Shown here piece by piece: positions 45,694 to 56,869 of a stretch of DNA of 64,000 bases. This DNA comes from Verticillium longisporum (taxonomy: Eukaryota; Ascomycota; Sordariomycetes; Glomerellales; Plectosphaerellaceae). The translations under genes were made by a program, and so were the position numbers. Positions within the stretch are counted from its first letter, which is position 1; each line of letters opens with the position of its first letter. The stretch is from positions 4,712,001-4,776,000 of the forward strand of contig JAETXT010000001.1 of the NCBI GenBank assembly GCA_019188255.1. The letters are read 5' to 3'. The notes under the pieces were generated by a model. The model saw nothing but the letters and a program-made list of their open reading frames with translations. It was not told the DNA's origin and ran no database searches.

Positions 45694-47590
45694 GTTGCTG
45701 AAATGCGACGGTCGTCACAAGATGCAAGGTAGAGCTTGATGAGCGAAGTGTCGCGTCAAGTGGCGATTACTTGCGACTTCGAGTTTCTTTCGAGGAACAA
45801 ATTTCGAGCAACTAGTCAGTCTCCTGGACAGACAGACAAACAGACTGACAGGCAGACGGAACGCGGTGCAGGAATTGTCATGGCCGCGACCTTTTGGGGG
45901 CCATGGAAGTTGTCCACTTCGCAACAGCAGCCCGTCTAGACCCATCTCATGACGACCAGGGGGACCCCGGCGAAAGCAAATCTCCAGCAAAGAGCTTTGA
46001 CTGCCCTCTGGACCGTCGACAGAGGCTCACTGTGGGACCGACCAGGATCGGCGGGAGGGGGTAACTTCGCGGCCTGGCTGAGCCCCCGAAGGATCGCAAC
46101 ATGACACGATGAGTGGTCACGGCTGGCGAAGCTGGGGGTCGCGCGCAGTGAAACCCTACATGCGGGCGCGGTAGAGGCAGGTCTCTCTGGCGATCGGACC
46201 AGAAGCGTCTAAGAGCCAAGCAAGCATCCAGGCGTGTATGCCAGGCTTCGCGCTCTGGCGAGCGTGGTTCGCTAGAGCGGCGGCTCGAAAGGGCGGCCCC
46301 TGGTCCCGGGAGGAGTCATGGGAGTCATGGCGCGATCCTTCAATGCGGGTGGCAGCGGGTGGCCCACGGGTGGGCGATGGGCATGACGAAGGCTCTGCAA
46401 GCCGTCCACCCCTTCAGCTCTTTAAGAACCCGGGAGGGTGTTGTTGCCGTCAGGTCGCGTCAGGGATCGCTTAGCTTGCCGAGCATGGTGGCGTTCGCGA
46501 TGAAGCAAGGAGGCGTGTCTTGTATTACCCAGGTAGGTATTACAAGGTAGCTGAAGGTGTTCGGAAAAGCGTAGAATGCCAGTCGAGATTCGACTCTCGA
46601 AACGTAGCCAGAGACCACACCATGAGCAAGCAGGTCATGGCACGCCGCTAAGCATAAACCCCACAAACTTCCTCCACCGTGATCTTAGGTTAACAGGGCC
46701 ATGGCGGCGGGAACCACGGACCGTTCCAGGGGGGGGGGTCAAGTGCCACTGGGCTTTCTTTCAGCGTCACCTGTCTGTCAACGTGTGGGTGTGGCATCTG
46801 TCTTGTTCGATCGTCGCAATGGCTAGGCAACTGCAAAGACGACCCGAAACTCTCGGCAAGGGGGCAGCTCTTCTATCGGACGTCAATTCACCGATCAGAA
46901 GGATTCGAATGTGACATCGCAAGCTGATTGTCCCCAGTCCAAAACCAAATGTTAAAGCCTGTGAAAAAAAAAAACCGTGAGCATCGTTAGGCCCAGACCT
47001 GCGAGCCAAGAGACGCCGAGGCAATGTTACAGGCTACAGAAACGAGCTACCAGTCAACCCAGCGCTATTTGGAGCCCTCAATTTCAGGGGTTGTCCGCTT
47101 AGAGCCCGACAGCCCCCAATGTTGTCCCACCAAAACTGGTCCCGATGAGCTCCAGCACCAGGCTCCAAGCCCCGAAAGATCTGTATTGCTACAAGCCAGC
47201 GACTTGGTGCCTGGCGTGGCGCAGTGTCCCGCAAGGCTTGAGTTGTGGGCGCTGAAGTCTGACACGTGGGGTTGGTATCTATCTGGGTATGTTCAGCCCT
47301 GGGACAGATAGTGGCAATTGAAGTTGACAGATGCCGAACAAGATGGATCAGATACATGACACTTTCCTCCGACGTCTTTCGAATGCCACATGTATCACGA
47401 GTTTCGATTTAAAAGACCGCCTTTTGACACGTCAATCGGCTGTCAATGTCCTGGCCAGGATCATGCCTGGCTGTCAGCATTGGCGCCCTTCTAGAGATCC
47501 TGTCCTAGTCAACATGGATGGGGCGTCAGCACTAGACGAGAAAAGTGGCCTGTTGGCTCACGGTTCGTCTTGATTAAGCATACTGTAGTC
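45694..47590. other. Gene-free stretch upstream of the lectin-membrane gene
   Basis: 1.9 kb with no gene I can support. Noted: a G10 run near 46730, an A10 run near 46964 and an AGGTAGGTATT motif near 46535. Open frames are short and lack family marks. Confidence 0.5.
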
Positions 47591-49519
47591 TCATGGTTGC
47601 CGTTTACCCCTCAGCATGTTGGCGACACCGGAACTGCAGCCAGCACAGGTAAAATGCCACTTCCAACCACGGTCAATGAGCTCCAGCACTGTGCCCTCAC
47701 CCTTGCCCTCCATGAGGCCCAACAGCAGCGTCGCGATCTGCAGGTTCTCAGAGAACTCGATCAAGATGGCCCGCACCTCATCCACTACCTGCGCGTTCTG
47801 CGTCTTGTACACCACGAATGCCAACGGGCGGATGAGGGCGCTCTCCAAACCCACAGGCACATCCACGGCTCGGTCAAGTTTCTGCCACACCATGCGCCTC
47901 GTCTCCCGCGCCATCTCCAGATACACCGGTGTTGTCGCCGCCGGGGGCCGCATGTGGTAGTCTGGTCTGAGACGTCTCTGCGCCTGGAGCGCAGCGACTG
48001 CTTCACGAAGGAGGCTCTCGAGTGTGAGGCACTGAAGGTATATGCTCGGCTGCGTCCCCTTGCCCTGCCGGGCGCTGTAGAGCAGGGGCCGGAAAGCGGA
48101 TCTCCAACGATCCGTCAACGCGAGGCACTCTCCCCATATATCTGCCTCCTCCTCGCCAGCATCACCTGTATTTCCCGTAACAGCTGCAGTGTGTCCTGCC
48201 TGTGTCGCCTGCCACGCCTGAATGGTGTTCATGATCTTGTGCTGCGTCACGTCCCACCACCGCACCGCGTCTTCGGTAGTGCTAAAACGCATCGGCATGT
48301 TCTGCAGACGATGACGGTGTGGGAGAGCTGACAGGAAGAGTCTTCCCTCTGCATCTGCAGCATCTATCTGCGCATCCTGCGCCCACGGGTGTGTCGCGAT
48401 CCGCTGCATCATGTTGTAGGCACTCGACTCGAGCACGTCCAGCGGCAGCCTCGTCACGTCGAGGCCTGTCTCGGCGGACCTGCGGCTGATATGTTGGGCC
48501 ATCATGCGGCGACTGTGCGCATAGTGGGCAAAGGCTGTCCTCGAGTCGCCACGCAGGATATCGGCCGTGACGAACATCAGAGAAGCGAGGATCGTCCTGA
48601 GAAAGCTGTCGTTCGATTGTCCCGCGCTCGCGACAGCCCGCAGCGCACGGCCGTAGTGCTCGAGCGAGGAACGGTGGCGCGCCTGGTCGATGGCCCGCGT
48701 GGCCTGTAGGTTCCGGAGGTTGAGGGCGCCGATGGAGCAGCAGATCTCACGGAGGGCCGCATCCTCCAGCGCCACCTTCGGGACCAGTTCCATGACATTG
48801 TCTGCCGGGAGAGACCCCCCTTGCTCTGCCACCTGGACGAAGGCGATGAACGAGTCCCACTCGTGCTGGCTTGGAAATAGGGTGGAAACGTAGTCGACGC
48901 CCTGTTGGACGTCCATTCGTTTCACTACAGCCTCGACCTGCCGCTGCTGCTGCTGCTGCTGCTGCTGCTGCCGGGGCTTCGGCCGGGGCACGACTGCACT
49001 GGGATGAAGGAGGCCCTCGCAGAGATGACCACCCTGTATGCACCTTCGGCAGACGGGCGTTGTCTCGTCACACTTGACTCGACGCCGCCTACGCCATGCC
49101 TCGTGTCAGTCGATGCAGTTCGGACGACAAGACAGGCCAACAAGACAGGCGGGTTGAACGTACTTGCACTCCTTGCACCCTGTGCGGGTTCGTGGAAAGC
49201 CGGCCCCTCTTGATCGGGATCGGCTCGGTAACGAGAAAACGGCCATGCCGGGGACGGCTTGCCTGTGGCGGTTGCTGTCAGTGGCCGGAGACGGGCTGGG
49301 ACACTGCTTTTCCCAAAGAGCTAGAGGCTGTTCAAGAATGGAAGGTCAAACGTACTGAAAGCCGCCCGTGTTGGCATCATAGTGCTTAAACTTTAATCTG
49401 CCTGTCCTGGCCTCTGTAGCCTCCGCCGTCTCCAGACCGCCGCCCGAAGCTTCGGGGGTGGCGAGAGCGCTGCCAGAGGATGACAAGGGCGGCGCGCCCG
49501 CTGGGGGCTGCCGCTGCAT
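47591..49519 (-). CDS. Zn(II)2Cys6 fungal transcription factor
   Basis: Nuclear regulator with a GAL4-type DNA-binding domain formed across a splice: TGCKECK joined to RRRVKCDETTPVCRRC...HLC gives the exact C-x2-C-x6-C-x6-C-x2-C-x6-C pattern. Preferred model: 49519-49356, 49262-49164 and 49088-47591, 586 residues, phases agreeing. A shorter model starts at the ATG at 49246 (526 residues). Intron 49089-49163 is needed in both. A nine-glutamine run follows the zinc cluster (residues about 127-135). The rest is the helical fungal-specific middle region of the PF11951 type (EWDSFIAFVQVAE, REICCSIGALNLRNLQ, HYAHSRRMM). The target genes are unknown. It is divergent from a carotenoid oxygenase gene, so a local role is plausible. 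Confidence 0.86.
48944..48970. repeat. (CTG)9 microsatellite coding polyglutamine
   Basis: Nine CTG units (CAG on the coding strand) encode Q9 in the transcription factor just after its zinc cluster. Length variation between strains is likely. Confidence 0.9.
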
Positions 49520-50616
49520 CGTTCGAAACACCTTCGGCAGCTTGCTGACAGCGCCAACAGCACTAATAGAAAGCTTCTGACAGCGCCGGGCTTGGATGGG
49601 ATGGGGATGGGGCTTGGTACTTGGGGTTCTGCTCGTTGGCCCCCTCAAACGACATCACGAGAAGGACGAGGGGGTCTTGGCGGATGTTTTCTGGGGCCAC
49701 GGCGAATCGGAGGCATGGGAGTGCGAATTCCCTGATTCGGCGGGCAGGGCCGAGGTTTTTGTGCTGAAGATTAGCTCTATTCTTAGGTCCCAGCACTGAC
49801 GTTGCATCCTTTGCATGGGTACCATTTGCATGGATAAAAGGCATTTGCACATTGCCCGAGGTGGCTTTGTGAGCTCTGAACACAATGATTGTTGGTCGTT
49901 GAAATACATTGCCATTGGGCCGCCCAGGTCAGTTGTCTGACATGGCCAAACTTGAGTTCATGGCAGTTCCGGTGCACTCGATCCCAAGGGTAGGGTCGCG
50001 AATCCCCCAACCAAGGTTTCACTTCAGCCGGCGACCAGACATTGGATTTAAACAGCGCCAGAGTCGCGGCTCGGTGCTCAGCTTGGGAGAATCCCGACTC
50101 AATGACCCACGTCCTCTGTGAGAGAGGAACACGTGCAGGTCAGCATCCTAGGGCCCGATCTAGTCTGATTCCCAACCCAATTGCCATCCATCCAATTGTC
50201 ACAAGTCAGCTTCTCGGCACCATCGGGCGGCACTCTGGTCGTCTGACTTGGCAGACGGCTTCGTCGGAAACCATGAGAGTGCCGTTGGATAAGCTGCCAC
50301 ATGCTCTGCCTCATCCACAGCCAACGGGAACAGATCTCGAGGATAGCGTCGGTAGCACTGCAGGCGATGATGTAGCCGAATTGAAGGTGTGCTGATGATG
50401 GTCACGTCGTGCAATACGAAGCCTTGAATCTTAAGATGACCATGCCCCCGACTAATTTGACATTTTCCTCGGGACTGTCCACAAGTTTCGACGGCTGGCG
50501 TTCTTCGGACTCGAAGACCTAAGAAGACAAGCAGACAAGAAGAAGAAAAAGAAGCAGAAGCCAGTAGCCGCCAACTGCACCAGACTCCGAGCGAGCGCAC
50601 ATCCTCGGCAGTCGTC
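49520..50616. promoter_or_regulatory. Divergent upstream region between regulator and carotenoid oxygenase
   Basis: 1.1 kb between ATGs facing apart. Several open frames of about 100 codons on both strands look random. No clear TATA box or operator pair could be identified by eye. Confidence 0.5.
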
Positions 50617-52384
50617 ATGGGATCTGCCATCACACTCACCAGCGCGAATGAAGAGGCCGGCCGCCAGCTGGTCGGCGAACACTTTGCCAGAGGGCTTTTC
50701 AGAGAATGGCCGAATGAAGCGGGGGTAAGCAACCAGAAGGAATGCTGCGTCAGGCAGCGCTGAACGTCGTTAGTTTGACGGCTTGACGGAGACGCGCGGC
50801 CCCGTTGACCTCGTAGTAAGAGGTCGCATTCCAGCTTGGGCAGCGGGGTCTCTTTATCGGACAGGCCCCGGTGCTTGTAAAGTCGAAGACACCAAATCCG
50901 GAACGCTTCACATATCGCACTGGTTCGACGGTCTCGCCCACACGCACAGGTTCGACATTGTCGAGGATGAGTCCGTCGCGGGCGGGATCCGCGTCCAGTA
51001 TTCGTCGCGACGTCAGTCCGAAGCCCTGGAGAAGGACATCAGAGATTCTGGAGCCTACCGGTCTCTGTCATTTGGCCAACGAACTGACCCTTGTATGGGT
51101 ATGTTCGGAAAGCTCATGTCTGTGTTTCGTCGCATGAAGATCGAACGCTCCACGGATCTCGACAATGTTGGCGTAACCGTCAACGCAGACATCCCTGGCC
51201 TTCGAAGTCTAGCCCAGGGTCACAAAGATAGTGGCCACGCCACCCTTCCAGGTAACGTCTTCATCGGCACCGATGCCGCTGTGTTTGCTGAGATCGACCC
51301 CAAGACGATGGAGCGACTTGGCGTCATTAGCCACCAGAAGCTTCATACACAACTGCGCGGACCAGAAGCGCCGGCTCATGGCCACCGCGATCCCGAGACG
51401 GGTGACTACATCAGCTTCAACGCTGACTTTGGCCGCAAAGGCGTGTACCGTGTCTTCCTCTCTAGCGCAGAAACCGGCAAGACCACAATCTTGGCTTCTT
51501 TCAACGGTACTCCTGCCTACATCCACAGCTTCTTTTTGACGCGCAACTATGCCATCATCTGTGTGCCTTCGTCACATCTGAAGCTTGGGGGCGCAAAGGT
51601 CCTCTGGGAAGGTAGTATCGTGGAGGCGCTCCAGCCGTTTGACAACTCACTAGAGTGTCACTGGTATGTCGTCGACAGGCGCCTTGGCAAAGGGCTCGTG
51701 GGCGAATTCGCCTCCCCAGCCGGGTTCTTTTTCCACTCGACCAATTCGTTTGAGGACGATGAGGGGAATATTATATGCGAGTTGGTCGCGTACCCGAGCA
51801 CGATGCTGATCCATCGTCTCTACTACGACATTCTTCTCAACAGGGATGGCAAGGGCGAGCAGTTTCTCTACGACAGCAAACGACTCGTGGAGACCTTCCC
51901 AGGCCTAGTGAGATACAAATTTCTGAAGACCGACCTCGTCTCGCCAGGAAGCAAGGTCAAGGCACCGCTCCCGTCGCCGTCGAAGGAGTGGGAGATTCCG
52001 GCGCCTCACGTCGGCGAGCTGCCAACAATCAACCCCGCGTATGCCTGTCGACGGCACCGCTTCGTCTACAGCCTCATTGATCGCGGTTACAGCACTCTCT
52101 ATGACGGTATTGCCAAGACGGACACGCAGACGCGGGAGGTCCTGGTATGGAGCGGACCGACAGGACACACACCTGGCGAGGCGATTTTTGTACCTCGACC
52201 GAGCACCGTTGACAAACCTTCTCGGGAGGACGATGGGGTGCTTCTGAGTGTAGTGCTTGACGGGCATAACCGGACGAGTTATTTGGTTTGCCTCGATGCG
52301 CGGACGATGGAGGAGCTGGGGCAGGCAGATTGCAATTTTGCGGTTGGCTTTGGTTTCCACGGGCAGCATGTCACCGGGATCTAG
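50617..52384 (+). CDS. Carotenoid cleavage oxygenase family protein
   Basis: Fe(II) dioxygenase of the carotenoid/stilbene oxygenase family, which splits a double bond of carotenoids, apocarotenoids or stilbenes. It has 572 residues from exons 50617-50724 and 50774-52384; intron 50725-50773 is GTAAGC...TTAG. All four iron-binding histidines are in place, at about residues 238 (PAHGHRD), 287 (AYIHSFF), 357 (FFFHSTNSFED) and 565 (FGFHGQH). GSLYRTGPG near the N-terminus and WFDG (in HWFDGLAHTHRF) are family landmarks. There is no signal or membrane segment; cytosolic or lipid-droplet-associated. It could be a torulene or beta-apocarotenal oxygenase or a stilbene (resveratrol) oxygenase; sequence by eye cannot decide. 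Neighbours: Zn2Cys6 regulator upstream on the other strand, permease downstream. Confidence 0.93.
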
Positions 52385-52550
52385 GGCCACAGGAGCTTTT
52401 CAACGAGCAACACGGACAGCGAATTGACTGTGTTATTGTCTCCTTGTCTTGAAACATGAAAGGATATTGAAATCCGGGTGAGAGCCACCGGCACTGTAGG
52501 GCACATTGTCAAATTGCATACAACAGATCTCAAGTTCTGCCAACGCTGTG

Positions 52551-53248
52551 TCAAAGTTCATCGGCCGGTTCTCTGCTCGCTTCCTGAGGAGCGAACCCGC
52601 AGTTGGTCAATCCCACCAGGGTAGCATTTACCATCACGGTCTTTAGCTCTTCCGCTTTCCCCTCGGTCAGTGAACTCATTCTTTCGAATGAAGTGACGAA
52701 ACCCGCCTTCGAATGATCGATGGCAAGAGGCGGCCTGGCTTGTTCTCCATCGTTCCACTCGAGCATCCAGCAAGATATACAGTCGGCGTGATCCCAGCCG
52801 CCAACGGTAGGCATGGCAAGTATCCCTGGCGCTACGCTTTTCTGGAAGAGCCATTCGTCGTGGTCAGGAAACAGGCCAGAGACGTTTGGGTTCCAGCATG
52901 CGACGTTGCTCAACGATCGATCGCCATCGTGGCAAAGCCTGTCATACGTCACTGAGAAGATGAAAAGTTAGCTAGCTGAGACTTCCTGTCTTTTTGGGGC
53001 ATCTCACAAGAAACAGAAAATTCTGGAGCCGAAAGACCCACAGGCGCGATTGCACAAAAGGTATCAAGACGTGGAGTGCGTGAATCATGGCGACACACGG
53101 GTTTGAAGCGTTTTCGTCTTTGGTCCTTTGGTTGAATGGGAAGAATCCAAGGAGTTCTAAGATTCGCTTTGGTAAAGACGGGAAATGTGCCATAATTAAC
53201 CCTACTTGCTACTTGACGAAGGGCCACGTTGAATTGAACCCCAGGCAT
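52551..53248 (-). CDS. Uncertain hypothetical protein gene
   Basis: A possible 213-residue protein from exons 53248-53008 and 52951-52551. The proposed intron (52952-53007) has GTGAGA, a CTAAC branch and TCTTCTCAG, and it joins two open frames in phase, which is the only support. Seen in exon 2: CWNPNVSGLFPDHDEW and CISCWMLEWNDGEQ, with no known domain. It has no signal peptide or membrane helix. It sits between the carotenoid oxygenase and permease genes. It may equally be noncoding. Confidence 0.3.
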
Positions 53249-53672
53249 ACACGAACGGCCTCCTGTTTTTCGAGGTTAGTTACATCTGCGCCTCTGAACA
53301 GGAAGGTGGCCATGTTGAATGTACTATGTCCAAATTCCATTGTTGCCCTAAGAGGCACCTGCGCCATTCCAGCATCACGTATCCTACGTATCTGGTTGAC
53401 CGTGGGCTGTCAAGTTAAAGGTGTAAGCCAAAGCTAGAGGTAGAGATCTGGCTGAGCACGTCAACCAAGTAAACGGCTCAACAAGAAGTCCTTTCCACGG
53501 GAGCGATACAAGCAATGCGGAATGCTGTCAAGAATTGCATGTTTCCACGTGTTTCCAATTCTCGTCTCAAAGGTATCTGAACGAATGGCGTGTGTCGAGC
53601 TAAAAGCAATCATATGCGCTGAATGGCATAACAGCAGAAGACATCATGTTTCCACCTAATTTTGTTCCACAT
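53249..53672. other. Spacer left of the MFS permease gene
   Basis: 424 bases with no gene or repeat seen. Confidence 0.5.
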
Positions 53673-55619
53673 TTAAGCCAGCGACTTGGGGGGCTCTCTT
53701 ACTTCACGACTCTCTACCTGCTGAACATCCGGTGCGTCAAGCTGCTTCGTGACGGCTGCAGCGGCCTGGTCATAGTTGGTCTTATCCTCGAACACTGTAT
53801 CACACGTTAGCCCGCTGGAAAAATGAGACAGACATATCGTAGCCCGGGGTCACTTACAGAAGGCCAGCTCTTCGAGGGTGCGGTTGTACGTCTCGGGATA
53901 CATGAAATAGATGAAGGCGAGCTCGAAGAAGATCCAAGCGCAGTAAATAGCAAAATACTTCCAGTCGAGCTCAGTAAGAGCGAGGGGTTGACGTTGGTGG
54001 AGAAGAAGCCGCCGGCCTTGCCGAAGATCTGCTGGACACCGATGCCCATGGTGCGCTGAGCGTAGGGCCAGAGCTCAACGAGATAGGCTGGACAATGTCA
54101 GTGAAGTGCACACGTTGGCGTTCGCTCCGAGAGAAAACTCACTGTAGGTCAATGCATTGTTGCCCATGTTGTAGCACGGCGAGTAAGCGAAATAGAAGAA
54201 CAGAGCCGCATACTGGGCCGGCTGGTTCTTGAAGCCGTTGTCCTTGGCATAGCGGAGGCGCTCGAAGGAAATGGTCATGCTTATGAAGACGAGGAGCATG
54301 CCTGTGGCGGAAATCATGTACATCCATCGTCTCCTGAAGCGCGTGATGATGAGGGCGATGATGGTTGAGTTCATGAAGCCCCAGCACTGGTTGGCAATGT
54401 TGATTCTCGACTTGGCGTAGGTGCTGGTGAATCCCATCATATCGAAAAGGAGGTTTGCATAGTACGACAGCAGGGTGTTTCCAGACATTTGCGTGAATAA
54501 GCCAATGAAGACGGTGATGAGCACACGGCGTCGCATGCCGGCTGTTCTGAACAGGTCCCACCATGATTGTTTGGAGTGCTGCATCTCCAAGGCGATGGTA
54601 GCCTTCATTTGAGCCATCTCAGCCCTGACGAGCTCGGAGTTGACGTCACCCTCTGCGTGGTACTTAATGAGGATTGCGTAGGCTTCATCGTCTCGGTCAT
54701 GACTGATAAGGTATCGCGGACTCTCGGGCAGCAGGCTGTATGCGGGTAAGCAACGAGCGATGCACGAGCAGCTGTGTCGTCAACTCACAAAACCGTAGCA
54801 ATCTGCAGGACGGAGGGACAGATTTGAAGCAGCGATGGAATGCGCCAGCTCCAGTGTGATTTGATCTCAACGGTCGCCAGCGAGATGGCGCAGGCGATGA
54901 TGGAGCCGATGTACCAACTCGCGTTGAAGAGGGATGTCAGGACGGGACGCTCCTTGGGGTGGCCGAGCTCGGCAATCATAGCGGCACCCGAAATGATGGC
55001 GAATACAATGCCGAGACCGAGCAGCATGCGGGAGATGATGTACATGCCAACTGAAGAGAGAAAGACTCGTCAGCTCAGGGACTTCGCATGGAATGGATGG
55101 GATGCATACTGTGTTGAGAGAAACCCTGCAGAAGAGCACCGATGACCATGATGATGGAGCCCGTCATGATAGACCACCGCCTGCCGTACTTCTGGTTGAA
55201 CCAAGGGGCAATCGGTACACCCACGATGGATCCAAGTTGGTAGCAGGACGAGATGAATCCCAACATGCTGGGCTCTATGGCAGGCTTCCCGTCCTCATTC
55301 AGGTAGCCATCGCCAAAGTCTGCATCGGTCAGTCAGGGTTTTATCATGTTCGCGTATTGCTGCAAGCAGCGTCTTGCGGCAAGCAGCTTCTTGCCCAGGC
55401 GGCATCTTGCGGTGACTTACATTTGTTGAAGTTGGGAGAGAACTGCAGCGTGTTGATGAGCTGCGAGTCAAAACCAGAGGTCATCTCGACACCCATGCAA
55501 CAGAGGAACAGCCAGATGTACATGATTCGAAGGTTAGGCTTCCTCCAAAAAGGCACCTTGTCCTCGGCTACGAGCCGAGTGACAATTGGGTCGGCAGAGC
55601 TGCCGGTGTTGATCCCCAT
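53673..55619 (-). CDS. MFS sugar/lactose-permease-like transporter, frame broken once
   Basis: Sugar-porter-family transporter close in style to fungal lactose or cellodextrin permeases. Exons: 55619-55421, 55319-55110, 55050-54789, 54735-54143, 54087-53858 and 53794-53673; five GT/AG introns. Marks: GFDSQLINTLQ (helix 1), NQKYGRRWSIM, GRR/PESPRYLIS after helix 6, GLFTQMSGNTLLSYY (helix 7), VELWPYAQRTMG, and PETYNRTLEELAF near the end. The last exon gives a charged tail (LFEDKTNYDQ). In exon 5 the frame breaks near 53985-53990, in a run of four C on the coding strand: STNVNP continues one frame over as LALTELDWKYFAIYCAW. One missing C restores 538 residues and matches the downstream splice phases. 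The substrate is open; the nearby carotenoid oxygenase and regulator suggest one module. Confidence 0.9.
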
Positions 55620-56869
55620 GGTGGCGGGTTCGGCAAGACAGGACGAAGATGTCAGCTCAGATCAACCTCGAGCGGACCACCAGCCAGGGCAGTGGTATGG
55701 GAGAGGAGGTAGAGTGCGTCGAGAATGAGGGTGAGAGGCACGAACTCGGGTTGATGCGATGCCCCGTCCTATTTATCATCATTGCACCGCGAACATGCAG
55801 ATAGATCCCCAATGTCTTTCGTCTGCCATTCTTTCCCCAGGTTACCCCGCGAAGCACGACAGAGCCTGACCCCAAGCAGCATCTGGAGTCAAGGCACGTC
55901 CCAAAAAGGTATGTGAGGGCACCATACGGACCTGCAACCCGGCGCGAGCCGCAACGCTTGCAAGTTCACACTGTGGCCCGCCATGCCCATATCAGGCCAG
56001 AGTCTCGTCAAGTGCCGAGGATCTCCCGTTACGCTCGCCTGGAATCCTTCCGGGCCAGTTTCCCATTGGAGGAGTGCCGTGGTGGCATTGGACCATGAGA
56101 AACCTGCACTGTTCTGCGCCGTTTGTCTGCAGGTTTGGCATGGTCAACAGACCACGGATTGCACTGGCCATGATCCTGCGAGGTAGGCAAGACTGCCGAG
56201 AACAGCCTGGCTTTGACGTTGTGGCTTTCCTCCCCGGCACTGAGCTTGTGTCTGCCGAGTTGCCAGTTCGGGGTGATTCCTAGGTTCCCCAACTTGTGGC
56301 GGACCTCCGTCTCGTGCCTCCGACTTTGGTCCGTGTGAATCTCGTCGTGTTCACTGTTGTGCTTACGGTCTGCCGGACCGTATCAAGTCGTAATGGGCCC
56401 GAATGAGGAAACAACCCCTGGCATCTGACAGTTGGGCTGGTTCCTGACTGCTCGCCTGACCGCGCAGTTTGTGTAATTCCTGAGGTACCTTAGGTACCAG
56501 GGCAGGGACAGATCGGAAGCCGAGAGGGTACTGCCAGTGGGCCATATGTTAGAGACACGGCCAAGTGGAGAGGAATCTCCGCGGTACTCCGCACGGGTTC
56601 TTCCCCTCCCTAATATTGATCCTGGGATGTAAAAGAAGGCTAAGAAACCGTGTGGGTGGCATTGGTGTTGAAGCCGGTGTGGGGCCGACATGGCGGAAAC
56701 GGTGACACATTGTTCCGATAACCCCCCCGGAACTCACTGAGAGGCGCCCCACACCGGCGTCATTCGTCCAACGCAGCTTGGATCTCCCCCGCCGCAGCGA
56801 AGTCTAGCTCTCGTGCCTCACCACCAAGACTGCGGCTCCAGAGCTTGTCCCAACCACACTCCCCACACA
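55620..56869. other. Intergenic region between MFS permease and Gtr1, divergent
   Basis: 1.25 kb holding both promoters. A GGTACCTTAGGTACC inverted motif lies near 56484. No supported gene. Confidence 0.55.

Noticed and set aside
48944..48970. CTG run as a CRISPR-like or structural repeat
   Set aside because: It is a simple in-frame codon repeat inside a coding exon; CRISPR arrays are not expected in a fungal nuclear genome.
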